From contig NZ_RQIH01000004.1 of assembly GCF_003939025.1 (NCBI RefSeq), forward strand, positions 124,001 to 188,000: a stretch of 64,000 bases of DNA. Direction: 5' to 3'. Of this stretch, positions 34,402 through 43,084 are shown in pieces. The DNA comes from Rhizobium sophoriradicis (GTDB lineage Bacteria; Pseudomonadota; Alphaproteobacteria; Rhizobiales; Rhizobiaceae). Below the pieces are notes generated by a model. The model worked only from the letters and a program-made list of their open reading frames with translations. It was not told where the DNA came from and ran no database searches. Positions within the stretch are counted from its first letter, which is position 1, and every line of letters begins with the position of its first letter. Made by a program: the position numbers and the translations under genes.

Positions 34402-35610
34402 ATGTCCGGCGACCAGATGAAGAAGCCGCTTCTCCTTACCAATGTCAAACCGGTCGCTTTCGGTGGGGGTACAGGCGAGAGGGTGATCGACATCCTCGTT
34501 GATGGCGAGGGCAGGATCGCTGAGATCGGGTCGTCGCTCGCGGTTTCCCAGGATGTGACGCGCATCGATGGCAAGGGTGCCTTCATCTCGCCAGGCTGGA
34601 TCGACCTGCATGTGCATATCTGGCATGGCGGCACCGACATTTCGATCCGCCCCTCTGAATGCGGTCTCGAGCGCGGCGTGACGACGCTTGTCGATGCCGG
34701 GTCGGCCGGCGAGGCGAATTTCCACGGTTTCCGTGAATATATCATCGAGCCCTCGCGCGAGCGCATCAAGGCGTTTCTGAACCTCGGCTCGATTGGTCTT
34801 GTCGCCTGCAACCGCGTCGCTGAACTGAGGGACATCAGAGATATCGATCTCGACCGCATCCTCGAAGTCTATGCCGAAAACAGCGAGCATATCGTCGGCA
34901 TTAAGGTGCGCGCCAGCCACGTCATCACCGGTTCCTGGGGTGTGACCCCGGTCAAACTCGGCAAGAAGATCGCCAAGATCCTCAAAGTGCCGATGATGGT
35001 GCATGTCGGCGAGCCGCCGGCGCTTTATGATGAAGTGCTCGAAATCCTCGGCCCCGGCGACGTCGTCACCCACTGCTTCAACGGCAAGGCCGGGTCGAGC
35101 ATTATGGAGGACGAGGATCTCTTCAATCTCGCCGGGCGCTGCGCTTCGGAGGGCATCCGCCTCGACATCGGCCATGGCGGCGCCTCCTTCTCTTTCAAGG
35201 TGGCGGAAGCAGCGATCGCCCGCGGCCTGCTGCCCTTCTCGATCTCGACCGACCTGCACGGCCATTCGATGAATTTTCCGGTCTGGGACCTGGCGACGAC
35301 GATGTCGAAGCTGCTCAGCGTCGGCATGCCCTTCGACAAGGTGGTTGACGCCGTCACCCATGCGCCGGCATCGGTCATCAAGCTGTCGATGGAGAACCTG
35401 CTTTCGGTCGGCGCGCAGGCGGAATTCACGATTTTCGACCTCGTCGATTCCGGCCTCGAGGCGACGGATTCCAACGGCGATGTCTCGGTCCTCAACAAGC
35501 TGTTCGAGCCGCGCTACGCGGTGATCGGCGCCGAGGCATTCGCTGCCAGCCGCTACGTGCCGCGAGCGCGCAAGCTCGTGCGCCATAGCCACGGTTATTC
35601 CTACCGGTAG
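34402..35610 (+). CDS. Amidohydrolase/deacetylase family metallohydrolase
   Basis: A 402-residue amidohydrolase-superfamily enzyme, dihydroorotase-like. The metal site is His70-x-His72 in DLHVH, the likely carboxylated Lys168 in GIKVRASH, His201 in MVHVGEPP, His224 in THCFNG and Asp284 in ISTDLHGHS. These residues and the length match the group named after EF_0837/AHA_3915, members of which act on acylated small hydroxy or amino acids. The start ATG 34402 has GGAAGGAA upstream. It is monocistronic here, and its physiological substrate is unknown. Confidence 0.85.
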   Translation: MSGDQMKKPLLLTNVKPVAFGGGTGERVIDILVDGEGRIAEIGSSLAVSQDVTRIDGKGAFISPGWIDLHVHIWHGGTDISIRPSECGLERGVTTLVDAGSAGEANFHGFREYIIEPSRERIKAFLNLGSIGLVACNRVAELRDIRDIDLDRILEVYAENSEHIVGIKVRASHVITGSWGVTPVKLGKKIAKILKVPMMVHVGEPPALYDEVLEILGPGDVVTHCFNGKAGSSIMEDEDLFNLAGRCASEGIRLDIGHGGASFSFKVAEAAIARGLLPFSISTDLHGHSMNFPVWDLATTMSKLLSVGMPFDKVVDAVTHAPASVIKLSMENLLSVGAQAEFTIFDLVDSGLEATDSNGDVSVLNKLFEPRYAVIGAEAFAASRYVPRARKLVRHSHGYSYR

Positions 35611-35675
35611 GATATAGGGCGCCGGATTTATCGGAAATCCGTCCGATAGGCGTGAGGTGTTTGGTGGTTCAGGGA

Positions 35676-35924
35676 TCATTCAAACTGGAACGGCTCCGCG
35701 GGTGCCCATCGCTGGCCAGATACAGCGAAATCATCACTGGTAAGTCCCGACCGCCGACCGAGCTCCGCCAACGCATCCCCCATGCGAATGCGCTGCTTGG
35801 GATTAACGACATTTTCCAGGATGTCACGAATTTCCGCCTCGGTGCTGCGACCGTTCATCGCCGCGCGCAGACGCAATGCTCGATGTACTTCAACGGGCAC
35901 ATTTCGAACGGTCAGAACGGCCAT
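35676..35924 (-). CDS. Ribbon-helix-helix antitoxin (FitA/VapB-like), no toxin partner
   Basis: An 82-residue protein. MAVLTVRNVPVEVHRALRLRA is the ribbon-helix-helix DNA-binding part, followed by NGRSTEAEIRDILENVV, typical of FitA-type antitoxins. The tail FAVSGQRWAPAEPFQFE resembles the toxin-wrapping C-terminus. In complete modules a PIN-domain toxin gene follows with a start/stop overlap. Here the stop TGA does overlap an ATG (35679-35677), but what follows has no PIN motif before it meets the metallohydrolase gene. It is therefore an orphan antitoxin. Confidence 0.8.
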   Translation of the reverse strand: MAVLTVRNVPVEVHRALRLRAAMNGRSTEAEIRDILENVVNPKQRIRMGDALAELGRRSGLTSDDFAVSGQRWAPAEPFQFE

Positions 35925-35988
35925 GTCCAAACTCCCCGCAGACGCTGTCGATGACAGCAATTTAGAATCCTATCTCCGGTTTAAACCC

Positions 35989-36828
35989 TCAGCGATTGCG
36001 CCAGCCCATCAGCTTTTCGATCCGCTCCGCCGAATTGCGCACATGCGCGGTATAGTGGTTCTCGTCGGAAAAAGCCTTCTGCTCCGGCAGCACGATGGAA
36101 ATGGTGGCGACGCAGTGGCCGTCGCGGTCGCAGATCGGCGAGGCGATGCAGGCGACCGCATAATCGGATTCCCCCGCCTGGATCGACAGGCGGGCCTCGA
36201 AGGCCTTGGCGGCGGCTTCCGATAGCGTGCCCGGATCGATCTCGGCGCGGCCGGTCGGCGACGAGCGGGCACAGCGCTTGAAAAGCTCGATGCGCTCTTC
36301 CTCGGGCAGGTGGCCGACGAGCAGGCGGCCGGATGCTGTCCAGTTTAGCGGCACCCGGGTGCCGACGCGCGAGGCCACCTGGAAGTGGCTCGGGCCGTCG
36401 GCCATGGCAAGCACCAGCATATAATCGCCGTCGCGGCCGCAGACCTGAACGGTTTCGCCGGCCTGGCGGCAGAGATCGTGCATTTCGTGCGTGGCGATGC
36501 TCATGAAATCCAGCGACCGGGCATAGGCGAGCCCGTAGTGATAAAGGCGGGCGCCGAGCCAGATAGAGCCGTCCGCCTGGCGTGTCAGCATGTTCTTCTC
36601 GACGAGATCGTCGACGATGACATAGACGGTCGAAAGCGGTGCCTTCACCGCCTTGGCAATGGCATAGACGCCGGCGGGCGATCCCGTCTCATAGAGATGA
36701 TCGATCACTTGGAGCGCGCGGTCGATGCCGCTGACGCGCGCGCGCCGCGCGCCCTTGCCGGCGGCTTCGTCGGCATGGCCTTCATCTTCGGAGTAAACTG
36801 GGGGTGATGTCTTTCCGTCCAATTCCAT
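35989..36828 (-). CDS. IclR family transcriptional regulator
   Basis: A 279-residue IclR regulator: an acidic N-terminal stretch, a winged helix at about 32-90 (GIDRALQVIDHLYETGSPAGV and LSTVYVIVDDLVEKNML), then the GAF-like effector domain at about 105-275 with VQVCGRDGDYMLVLAM and GRLLVGHL. ATG 36828 has GAGGTG just upstream; ATG 36837 is an alternative. No neighbouring catabolic operon is obvious: it is flanked by an orphan antitoxin and a wrecked toxin-antitoxin region, so its target is unknown. Confidence 0.85.
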   Translation of the reverse strand: MELDGKTSPPVYSEDEGHADEAAGKGARRARVSGIDRALQVIDHLYETGSPAGVYAIAKAVKAPLSTVYVIVDDLVEKNMLTRQADGSIWLGARLYHYGLAYARSLDFMSIATHEMHDLCRQAGETVQVCGRDGDYMLVLAMADGPSHFQVASRVGTRVPLNWTASGRLLVGHLPEEERIELFKRCARSSPTGRAEIDPGTLSEAAAKAFEARLSIQAGESDYAVACIASPICDRDGHCVATISIVLPEQKAFSDENHYTAHVRNSAERIEKLMGWRNR

Positions 36829-36837
36829 GCACCTCAT

Positions 36838-37125
36838 TAAGACAGCGATCGTGTTACATTACTATGGGATAGTCGTCGCTGTGGCAAATCGCAACATTTT
36901 ATAGGTTGATCCTGTAGACGGGTGCGCCAGCGATGGAAGTCCTGGGGAAACTCAAGGATTATACTTCGGCCACCACCATCCCCGTATCCACTGATCTGTC
37001 AGTTGCAATTTCGGTGTCTCGTCAGGTATTACGTGTACTGCCCCGCCATTGCAACCACAATTGGGTGTCTGTCGAGGAGGATTCTGCATTCGGGCGGGAC
37101 GGCACTCGAAATCGGACACCGTCCC
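36838..37125. other. Gene-free stretch adjoining the toxin-antitoxin remnant
   Basis: No credible gene was found. The base pattern differs from the flanking genes, with more A/T and no sustained codon bias. A 7-base inverted repeat GGGACGG/CCGTCCC spans 37097-37126, right where the toxin remnant stops. This may be a junction left by an insertion or deletion, but I could not recognise any specific insertion sequence. Confidence 0.4.
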
Positions 37126-37158
37126 GGCGACGAGAACCGAGGTCTCGACGGAGAACAT
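37126..37158 (-). pseudogene. VapC-type PIN toxin, N-terminal remnant only
   Basis: The first eleven codons read MFSVETSVLVA, close to the usual PIN-toxin start MxYxDTSVLVA, with the first catalytic Asp replaced by Glu. The ATG overlaps the TAA of the antitoxin remnant (TAATG), the normal coupling in such modules. After residue 11 the similarity stops abruptly. The frame stays open to 36952, but with unrelated sequence and no further PIN Asp/Glu residues. Confidence 0.6.
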
Positions 37159-37380
37159 TAGTGGCGATCTGTGTCGCGCATACGAATGAAGGTTGGGGTA
37201 TCGACCGGCTCAGCAGCGGGCGTCATCGAGGCGGCCAGTGCTTCAGCCGTTCGACATCAATCGGTTTTGCGATGTCTTCATAGCACGAGTTGCGCTACCG
37301 GCTTGCCGACCCGCAATCTGGAAAGTCTCGCCGGCTTCGACGCGATCGAGCAATTCGCGGAGGACGGGACATCGGATTGC
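37158..37380 (-). pseudogene. Phd/YefM-type antitoxin remnant with several frameshifts
   Basis: Read across three frame changes, the minus strand gives RELLDRVEAGETFQI, then RVGKPVAQLVL, then IAKPIDVERLK, then ALAASMTPAAEP and FIRMRDTDRH before a stop at 37158-37160. These are consecutive parts of a prevent-host-death antitoxin: the DRVEAGE core, the GKPVAxLV strand and the toxin-binding RMRDTDR tail. The frame breaks fall near 37315, 37270 and 37240. The N-terminal start is not recognisable. This is a dead gene. Confidence 0.68.
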
Positions 37381-37510
37381 TCCAGATTGATACGCGCCCT
37401 AATGCGTTCTCGAAATATGTGGTCATTACAACCCGAAAACCATGCCGTCGTAATCCCCCTTGGAACAACAAGCCGCAGCCTGAGTTTGACCCCGAACCCA
37501 GGAGGTCATG

Positions 37511-38368
37511 ATGACGAATTATCCGACACCGCCTTTCCCGTCCCAGAAACAGCCAATGCCGGGTTTTACCGCACAGATGGATCCCGTTCCCGACCATGGC
37601 GAGAAAAGCTATCGCGGTTCCGAACGGTTGAAGGGCAAGCGGGCGATCATCACCGGCGGCGATAGCGGCATCGGCCGGGCGGTGGCGATCGCCTATGCCA
37701 GGGAGGGCGCCGACTTGGTGATTTCCTATCTGGACGAGGATGAGGATGCCGACGAGACGAAGCGGCTCGTCGAACAGGCCGGACGCAAGGCCGTGCTCGT
37801 CAGCGGCGATATCCAGGATCCGGCTCATTGCCGGCAGATCGTCGACACGGCGGTCAAGGAGCTCGGCGGTATCGACATTCTCGTCAACAATGCCGCGCAT
37901 CAGGCAAGCTTCAAGAGCATCGACGAGATCAGCGACGAGGAGTGGGAACTGACCTTCAAAGTCAACATCCACGCGATGTTCTACCTGACCAAGGCGGCCG
38001 TCCCCCATATGAAGCCCGGCAGCGCCATCATCAATACGGCCTCGATCAACTCCGACAGTCCGAATCCGACACTGCTCGCCTATGCGACGACCAAGGGGGC
38101 GATCCAGAATTTCACCGCCGGCCTCGCCCAGCTTCTGGCCGAGAAAGGCATTCGCGCCAACGCCGTGGCGCCGGGGCCGATCTGGACGCCGCTCATTCCC
38201 TCAACGCTTCCTGAGGAAAGCGTCAGCAATTTCGGCAAGCAGGTGCCGATGAAACGGCCGGGCCAGCCGGCCGAGCTTGCAACAGCCTACGTGATGCTGG
38301 CCGATCCTTTGTCGAGCTATGTCTCCGGCACGACAATCGCGGTCACCGGCGGCAAGCCGATCCTGTGA
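37511..38368 (+). CDS. Short-chain dehydrogenase/reductase, YghA/general-stress type
   Basis: A 285-residue SDR with a 40-residue N-terminal extension (MPGFTAQMDPVPDHGEKSYRG), typical of the YghA/YdaD stress-related group. Key motifs are TGGDSGIG (48-55), NNAAHQ, and the catalytic Tyr191-x3-Lys195 with the upstream Ser of TASINSDS. It probably reduces aldehydes or ketones with NAD(P)H. The second of two adjacent ATG codons (37511) is preferred because GGAGG lies 5 bases upstream. It is convergent with the 5-oxoprolinase gene. Confidence 0.87.
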   Translation: MTNYPTPPFPSQKQPMPGFTAQMDPVPDHGEKSYRGSERLKGKRAIITGGDSGIGRAVAIAYAREGADLVISYLDEDEDADETKRLVEQAGRKAVLVSGDIQDPAHCRQIVDTAVKELGGIDILVNNAAHQASFKSIDEISDEEWELTFKVNIHAMFYLTKAAVPHMKPGSAIINTASINSDSPNPTLLAYATTKGAIQNFTAGLAQLLAEKGIRANAVAPGPIWTPLIPSTLPEESVSNFGKQVPMKRPGQPAELATAYVMLADPLSSYVSGTTIAVTGGKPIL

Positions 38369-38423
38369 TGCAGGTCGGACGGAATTGGCGGTTCCGGGTC
38401 AAAGACCTGCATGAAACGAGGAG

Positions 38424-38462
38424 CTGAAGCGTGTCGATCAGGTCTGATGCGACGCGCTTCAG
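38424..38462. terminator. Hairpin between convergent SDR and 5-oxoprolinase genes
   Basis: CTGAAGCGTGTCG (38424-38436) pairs with CGACGCGCTTCAG (38450-38462) with one G-T wobble, giving a 13-base stem and 13-base loop. It overlaps the 5-oxoprolinase stop codon. A second pair, TGCAGGTC/GACCTGCA (38369-38376 and 38404-38411), starts right after the SDR stop. Neither has a T-run; these may end transcription in both directions or simply block read-through. Confidence 0.45.
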
Positions 38463-41400
38463 TGCGGCCTGCCGAAGCCGCCGCCGGTCGGCGTCGTGAC
38501 GATCACGGCGTCCCCGGCGGCGAGCATCGACTGGTCGCAGCCTTCCAGCCTTTCGACGGTGCCGTCCGCGCGACGGATCTCGGTTTTCCCCAGCTGTCCG
38601 TCTTCCCCGCCGAACAGGCCGAACGGCCGGATCGTTCGATGCGAGGAGAGAATGCTGCAATCCATCATTTCCAAAAACCGAATGGTGCGCTCGGTGCCGC
38701 CACCGGCGCTATACTGTCCCTTGCCGCCGGAACCGCGGCGGATGTGGAAATCTTCGAGTACGACAGGAAAACGGAATTCCAGCACCTCGGGGTCGGTCAG
38801 CCGCGAATTGGTCATATGCGTGTGGACGCCGTCGGCGCCGTCGAAACCAGTGCCGTCGTTGAGCCGGCCGGCCGGGCCGCCGGCGCAGATCGTCTCGTAA
38901 TATTGATAGACGGCATTGCCGAAGGTCAGGTTGTTCATCGAGCCCTGAGCTGCCGCCAGCGTTCCGAGCGCGCCGAACAGGGCATTCGTCACATGCTGGC
39001 TGGTCTCGACATTGCCGGCGACGACGGCGGCCGGATAGACCGGACGAAGCATCGAACCCTCCGGCACGATGATCCGGATCGGCCGCAGGCAGCCGGCATT
39101 CATCGGGATCGGCTGCTCGACCATGACGCGGAATACATAGAGCACGGCGGCGCGCGTCACCGGTTCCGGCGCATTGAAATTGGTCGGCTGCTGCGCGCTC
39201 GTGCCGGTGAAATCGACGGTTGCCTCACGCGCCTGCCTGTCGACGGTGATGTTCACCTTGATGACGGCGCCCTGATCGGTGGGATAGGTGAATTCGCTGT
39301 CGCTCAAGCGGGCGATCACCCGGCGAACGCTCTCCTCGGCATTGTCCTGGACATGGCCCATATAGGCTTCGACGACGTCGAGCCCGAAATGAGCGACCAT
39401 TTTGCGCAATTCCCAAACGCCCTTTTCATTGGCGGCGATCTGCGCCTTCACGTCGGCGAGGTTCTGGGCGCGGTTGCGGGCGGGATAAGGATGATCCTTC
39501 AGCATCGCCGCGAATTCGGCTTCGCGAAAACGACCTTCTTCGACCAGCAGGAAATTGTCGATCAGCACGCCTTCCTCGTCGACCTTGGTTGCCCGCGGCG
39601 TCATCGAGCCCGGCGCCTTGCCGCCGATATCGGCGTGATGGCCGCGCGAGGCGACGTAAAACAGGATGGTTTTTCCCGCGTCGTCGAAAACCGGTGTGAC
39701 GACGGTGATATCAGGCAGGTGCGTGCCGCCATTATAGGGAGCGTTGAGCGCGAAGACGTCGCCCGGGCGGATGTGGCCCTCGTTGAGGCGGATGATCGTT
39801 TCGACCGACCGGTCCATGGAGCCGAGATGGACCGGCATGTGCGGCGCATTGGCGACAAGCGCGCCGGTGCGGTGGAAGACGGCGCAGGAGAAATCGAGCC
39901 GTTCCTTGATGTTGACCGAATGGGCGGTGTTCTGCAGCGTCACACCCATCTGCTCGGCGATCGCCATGAAGAGGTTGTTGAAGACCTCGAGCATGACGGG
40001 GTCGGCATTCGTGCCGATGGCGGCATTGCGTGCCAGCGCGATTTCGCGGGTGAGGACGATATGGTCGTGGCCGGTGAGCCTTGCCTGCCAGCCGGGTTCG
40101 ACGACGATCGTCTGATGCGGTTCGATGACGAGCGCGGGGCCCTTGATGATGGCGCCAGGCTTCAGTGCACCGCGTTCGAAGATACCGGCCTCATGCCATG
40201 CACCGCCGGAAAAGATGCGGGTCGTGCGCAGCGCTCGCGGTACGAAGGCTTCCGCCCGTGTCACCGTTTCCTCGATGTTGGCGCCGCCCCCAATGCCCTC
40301 GACTTCGATGGAGTCGACGACAACAGGACGGTCTTCGAAGATAAAGCCGAACTGCTTCTTGTGGGCGATGGCGAAGGCTTGCACCATCTCTTCCTGTGGC
40401 CCGAAGGCGACCGGCAGGGCGGTGTCGGTGCCCTTGTATTGCAGGTGCAGGCGGGTGACGATCTCCATATCGGCAGCCTCGACGCCCTGCAGCGCCAACT
40501 CCTCGCGGACATCTTTCTCCAGTTCAGCCCTGATGCCGCCAATCGTCGCCAGCGCCTCGGCAATCTCCGTCAGCACTGCGCGCTGGCGCGTGGCGCGGAT
40601 GTCGGCAAGCCCCATGCCATAGGCCGAGAGGATGCCGGAAAACGGATGGATCAACACGGTTTTCATGCCGAGGCTGTCGGCGACGAGACAGGCATGCTGG
40701 CCGCCGGCGCCGCCGAAGCAGGTGAGCGCATAGCCGGAAACGTCATAGCCGCGCTGGACGGAGATCTTCTTGATGGCATTGGCCATGTTCTCGACGGCGA
40801 TGGCGAGGAAGCCGTCGGCGACGTCTTCCGCCGTGCGCCCACCGCCGATCGTCTCTGCCATCTCGGCAAAGGCGGCGCGCACCGCCTCGGCATCGAGCGG
40901 CTGGTCCTGCTCCGGCCCGAAGATCTCAGGGAAGAATTCCGGCAGCAGCTTGCCGGTCATGATGTTGGCGTCGGTGACGGCAAGCGGGCCGCCGCGGCGA
41001 TAGGATTTCGGGCCGGGCGTGGCGCCGGCCGATTCCGGGCCGACGCGGAAGCGCGAGCCGTCATAGCTCAGGATCGAGCCGCCGCCGGCGGCGACGGTGT
41101 GGATCTTCATCATCGGCGCGCGCATCCGCACGCCGGCCACTTCAGTCTCGAAGGCGCGTTCCAATTCACCGTCGTAATGCGAAACGTCGGTCGAGGTGCC
41201 GCCCATATCGAAGCCGATCATCCTGTTGAAACCGGCAATGCGTGAGACCTCGACCGCACCTATGACCCCGCCTGCAGGGCCTGAGAGGATCGCGTCCTTG
41301 CCCTGGAAGAGATGCGCGTCGGTCAGCCCGCCGGAGGACTGCATGAACATCAACTTCGGGCCTTGTCCCTCGACAGCGCCGAGCTCGGCTGCGACCTGAT

Positions 41401-42070
41401 CGACATAGCGCCTCAGAACCGGAGACAGATAGGCATCGACGACGGCGGTATCACCGCGGCCGACGAGCTTGATCAGCGGTGAAACCACATGCGAGGGGGA
41501 GATCTGGGTGAAGCCGATCGCGCGCGCGATGGCGGCGGCCCGCTGCTCGTGCTCGGGGTAGCGATAGGCGTGCATGAAGACGATGGCGACGACGCGCAGC
41601 CCTTGGGAATAGGCAGCTACCAGCGCTTGCCGCAAATTTTCCTCGTCGAGCGGGCATTCCACGGTGCCGTCGGCCAGCACGCGCTCGTCGGCCTCGATGA
41701 CATTGGCATAGAGCAGTTCCGGCTTGACGATCTTCTTGGCGAAGATATCGGCGCGCGCCTGGTAGCCGATCTCCAGCGCGTCGCGAAAACCCTTGGTCGT
41801 CACCAGGAGGGTCGGGTCGCCCTTGCGCTCCAACAGCGCATTGGTGGCGACCGTCGTTCCCATCTTCACCGCGCCGATGAGCTCGGAAGGGACCGGATCA
41901 TCGGCTTTGAGGCCGAGCAACTCGCGAATGCCGTGCACCGCCGGGTCGCGATAGGCTTCCGGATTTTCCGAGAGCAGCTTGTGGGCAATGAGTGAGCCGT
42001 CAGGGCGCCGGGCGACGATATCGGTGAACGTGCCGCCGCGATCGATCCAGAAATCCCACTGTCCACCCAT
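38459..42070 (-). CDS. 5-oxoprolinase / hydantoinase A-B fusion protein
   Basis: This 1203-residue protein fuses HyuA (about 1-680) and HyuB (about 685-1203), the architecture of ATP-dependent 5-oxoprolinases. HyuA shows the nucleotide-binding [10 protein letters not shown] (10-19) and [18 protein letters not shown]; HyuB begins [17 protein letters not shown] and contains HLPDITVV and RGHHADIGG. The reaction is ATP-dependent opening of 5-oxo-L-proline to glutamate, or of a hydantoin ring. No separate hyu, carbamoylase or racemase genes are next to it, which favours 5-oxoproline. It is divergent from a MarR-like regulator across a large palindrome. Confidence 0.9.
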   Translation of the reverse strand: MGGQWDFWIDRGGTFTDIVARRPDGSLIAHKLLSENPEAYRDPAVHGIRELLGLKADDPVPSELIGAVKMGTTVATNALLERKGDPTLLVTTKGFRDALEIGYQARADIFAKKIVKPELLYANVIEADERVLADGTVECPLDEENLRQALVAAYSQGLRVVAIVFMHAYRYPEHEQRAAAIARAIGFTQISPSHVVSPLIKLVGRGDTAVVDAYLSPVLRRYVDQVAAELGAVEGQGPKLMFMQSSGGLTDAHLFQGKDAILSGPAGGVIGAVEVSRIAGFNRMIGFDMGGTSTDVSHYDGELERAFETEVAGVRMRAPMMKIHTVAAGGGSILSYDGSRFRVGPESAGATPGPKSYRRGGPLAVTDANIMTGKLLPEFFPEIFGPEQDQPLDAEAVRAAFAEMAETIGGGRTAEDVADGFLAIAVENMANAIKKISVQRGYDVSGYALTCFGGAGGQHACLVADSLGMKTVLIHPFSGILSAYGMGLADIRATRQRAVLTEIAEALATIGGIRAELEKDVREELALQGVEAADMEIVTRLHLQYKGTDTALPVAFGPQEEMVQAFAIAHKKQFGFIFEDRPVVVDSIEVEGIGGGANIEETVTRAEAFVPRALRTTRIFSGGAWHEAGIFERGALKPGAIIKGPALVIEPHQTIVVEPGWQARLTGHDHIVLTREIALARNAAIGTNADPVMLEVFNNLFMAIAEQMGVTLQNTAHSVNIKERLDFSCAVFHRTGALVANAPHMPVHLGSMDRSVETIIRLNEGHIRPGDVFALNAPYNGGTHLPDITVVTPVFDDAGKTILFYVASRGHHADIGGKAPGSMTPRATKVDEEGVLIDNFLLVEEGRFREAEFAAMLKDHPYPARNRAQNLADVKAQIAANEKGVWELRKMVAHFGLDVVEAYMGHVQDNAEESVRRVIARLSDSEFTYPTDQGAVIKVNITVDRQAREATVDFTGTSAQQPTNFNAPEPVTRAAVLYVFRVMVEQPIPMNAGCLRPIRIIVPEGSMLRPVYPAAVVAGNVETSQHVTNALFGALGTLAAAQGSMNNLTFGNAVYQYYETICAGGPAGRLNDGTGFDGADGVHTHMTNSRLTDPEVLEFRFPVVLEDFHIRRGSGGKGQYSAGGGTERTIRFLEMMDCSILSSHRTIRPFGLFGGEDGQLGKTEIRRADGTVERLEGCDQSMLAAGDAVIVTTPTGGGFGRPH

Positions 42071-42100
42071 CGTCCGGCCTCCTGTTGAACTGAAAATTTA

Positions 42101-42126
42101 TTGACGATTTATCGATAAAATGTCAA
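42101..42126. promoter_or_regulatory. 26-base palindromic operator between 5-oxoprolinase and MarR-like genes
   Basis: The arms TTGACGATTTATCG and CGATAAAATGTCAA match at 12 of 14 positions around a central ATCGAT. It lies 31 bases upstream of the 5-oxoprolinase ATG and 33 bases upstream of the regulator ATG. Its length and symmetry fit a dimeric winged-helix repressor acting on both genes. The arms also contain TTGAC in both directions, so promoters may overlap the operator. Confidence 0.65.
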
Positions 42127-42158
42127 CGTTCTCTTCTTGGATCGCGGAGGTGTTGATA

Positions 42159-42686
42159 ATGGCGGAAGGGCATGGACGACAGGAGATCGGGCCGATCGTC
42201 TCCTCGGCACATCTGGCCGATGGCGCGCTTCCTGTACTCTCGGAGCTGGAATTCGGCCTGATCCTCGCGAGCAATGCCTTCGACCGCTGGATGGTGCGCT
42301 GCATGACAGCGGCGGGCGAACCGGGCTGTGCCGCAATCGACGTTCTGGTGCTGCACTCGGTGGCCCACCGACAGCGACCGAAGCGGCTCAGCGACCTCTG
42401 CAGCGTGCTCGGCGTCGAGGATACGCATCTGGTGATTTATGCGATCAAGAAACTGGAAAAGCGCGGTCTCGTGAAAAGCACGCGGGCGGGCAAGGAGAAG
42501 TTGATCGCCGCCACCGACAAGGGGCTTGAAACCTGCCTGAGATATCGGGCGGTGCGGGAAGCGCTGCTGGTGGATTCTGTCAAGGGGTTCGGGCTCGATC
42601 CGGCAGCGACATCGGCAGTGGCGGCGACGCTCAGGGCGCTTTCCGGCCACTACGACCAAGCAGCAAGGGCCGCCGCCTCTTTATGA
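42159..42686 (+). CDS. MarR-like winged-helix regulator, divergent from 5-oxoprolinase
   Basis: A 175-residue protein with a MarR-like winged-helix core at about 55-125: AAIDVLVLHSVAHRQRPKRLSDLCSVLG and YAIKKLEKRGLVKSTRAGKEKLIAATDKG. The N-terminal FGLILASNAFDRWMVRCM is a dimerisation-type helix. The start ATG 42159 has GGAGG 8 bases upstream. It probably represses or activates the 5-oxoprolinase gene through the palindrome between them. The ligand may be oxoproline, by inference. Confidence 0.82.
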   Translation: MAEGHGRQEIGPIVSSAHLADGALPVLSELEFGLILASNAFDRWMVRCMTAAGEPGCAAIDVLVLHSVAHRQRPKRLSDLCSVLGVEDTHLVIYAIKKLEKRGLVKSTRAGKEKLIAATDKGLETCLRYRAVREALLVDSVKGFGLDPAATSAVAATLRALSGHYDQAARAAASL

Positions 42687-42739
42687 CGACAGCCCTTGTC
42701 CGGGGCAGGGAGAGATCCCCCGGTATTCAGAAAGTTGTT

Positions 42740-42955
42740 TCAGCCGAAGCAGGGCATCGCCGGCAGGTTGGCGCGGCTTGCGAGTGCTCCGATCATTTTG
42801 CCGACCGGCGTCGGGCGCGGTTCGCGTTTGCCGGCAGCCGTCTCCAGGAGTTGCTTGAAATCTTCAAGCTTCACGCCGTCGGCGCGCAATACCATGGCGA
42901 TCAGGGGGTCGCGAAGGGCTTCGGATATGGTCAGGTCGTCTCTGGTCTTTCTCAT
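42740..42955 (-). CDS. Conserved-looking small protein of unknown function (71 residues)
   Basis: The frame encodes MRKTRDDLTISEALRDPLIA followed by MVLRADGVKLEDFKQLLETA and a basic, Pro-rich tail ending in PAMPCFG. It has a clear ribosome site (GGAGG, 9 bases upstream). It has no membrane segment and no motif that I recognise. It is divergent from the TetR gene, and the intervening 129 bases hold two TetR-style inverted repeats, so it may be the TetR target. Existence is fairly likely; the function is unknown. Confidence 0.65.
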   Translation of the reverse strand: MRKTRDDLTISEALRDPLIAMVLRADGVKLEDFKQLLETAAGKREPRPTPVGKMIGALASRANLPAMPCFG

Positions 42956-43039
42956 GGCTTGTCCTCCTTTCGTGGGCGGTTGCCCGTGTTCCACTGTGCA
43001 GCCGCCAAGCCCTCGGCATTGACTTTGGCCGCCTGTGGT

Positions 43040-43080
43040 GTTACCGGTAAGTAACAATGCAGTTGTTACCGATCGGTCAC
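43040..43080. promoter_or_regulatory. Two TetR-type operator candidates in tandem
   Basis: GTTACCGGTAAGTAAC (43040-43055) and GTTACCGATCGGTCAC (43065-43080) are both near-palindromes beginning GTTACCG, with 10 bases between them. The second ends 4 bases before the TetR start codon. Repeated ACCG-type palindromes at this position are typical of TetR autoregulation, and they also lie in front of the divergent 71-residue gene. Confidence 0.55.
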
Positions 43081-43084
43081 ATTG

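Noticed and set aside
36900..37125. Possible insertion-sequence remnant
   Set aside because: The base pattern and a 7-base inverted repeat are suggestive, but I could not recognise transposase sequence or defined terminal repeats, so I left it as an unassigned stretch.
37171..37665. Plus-strand open frames between the IclR and SDR genes (for example 116 and 164 codons)
   Set aside because: They run opposite a toxin-antitoxin remnant on the minus strand or into the SDR gene in the wrong frame; compositions are not protein-like.
38411..41245. A long open frame (944 codons) on the plus strand opposite the 5-oxoprolinase gene
   Set aside because: It mirrors the codon pattern of a high-GC gene on the other strand, has His/Arg/Asp-rich composition, no ribosome site and no known domain. 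The minus-strand product is a complete 1203-residue 5-oxoprolinase.
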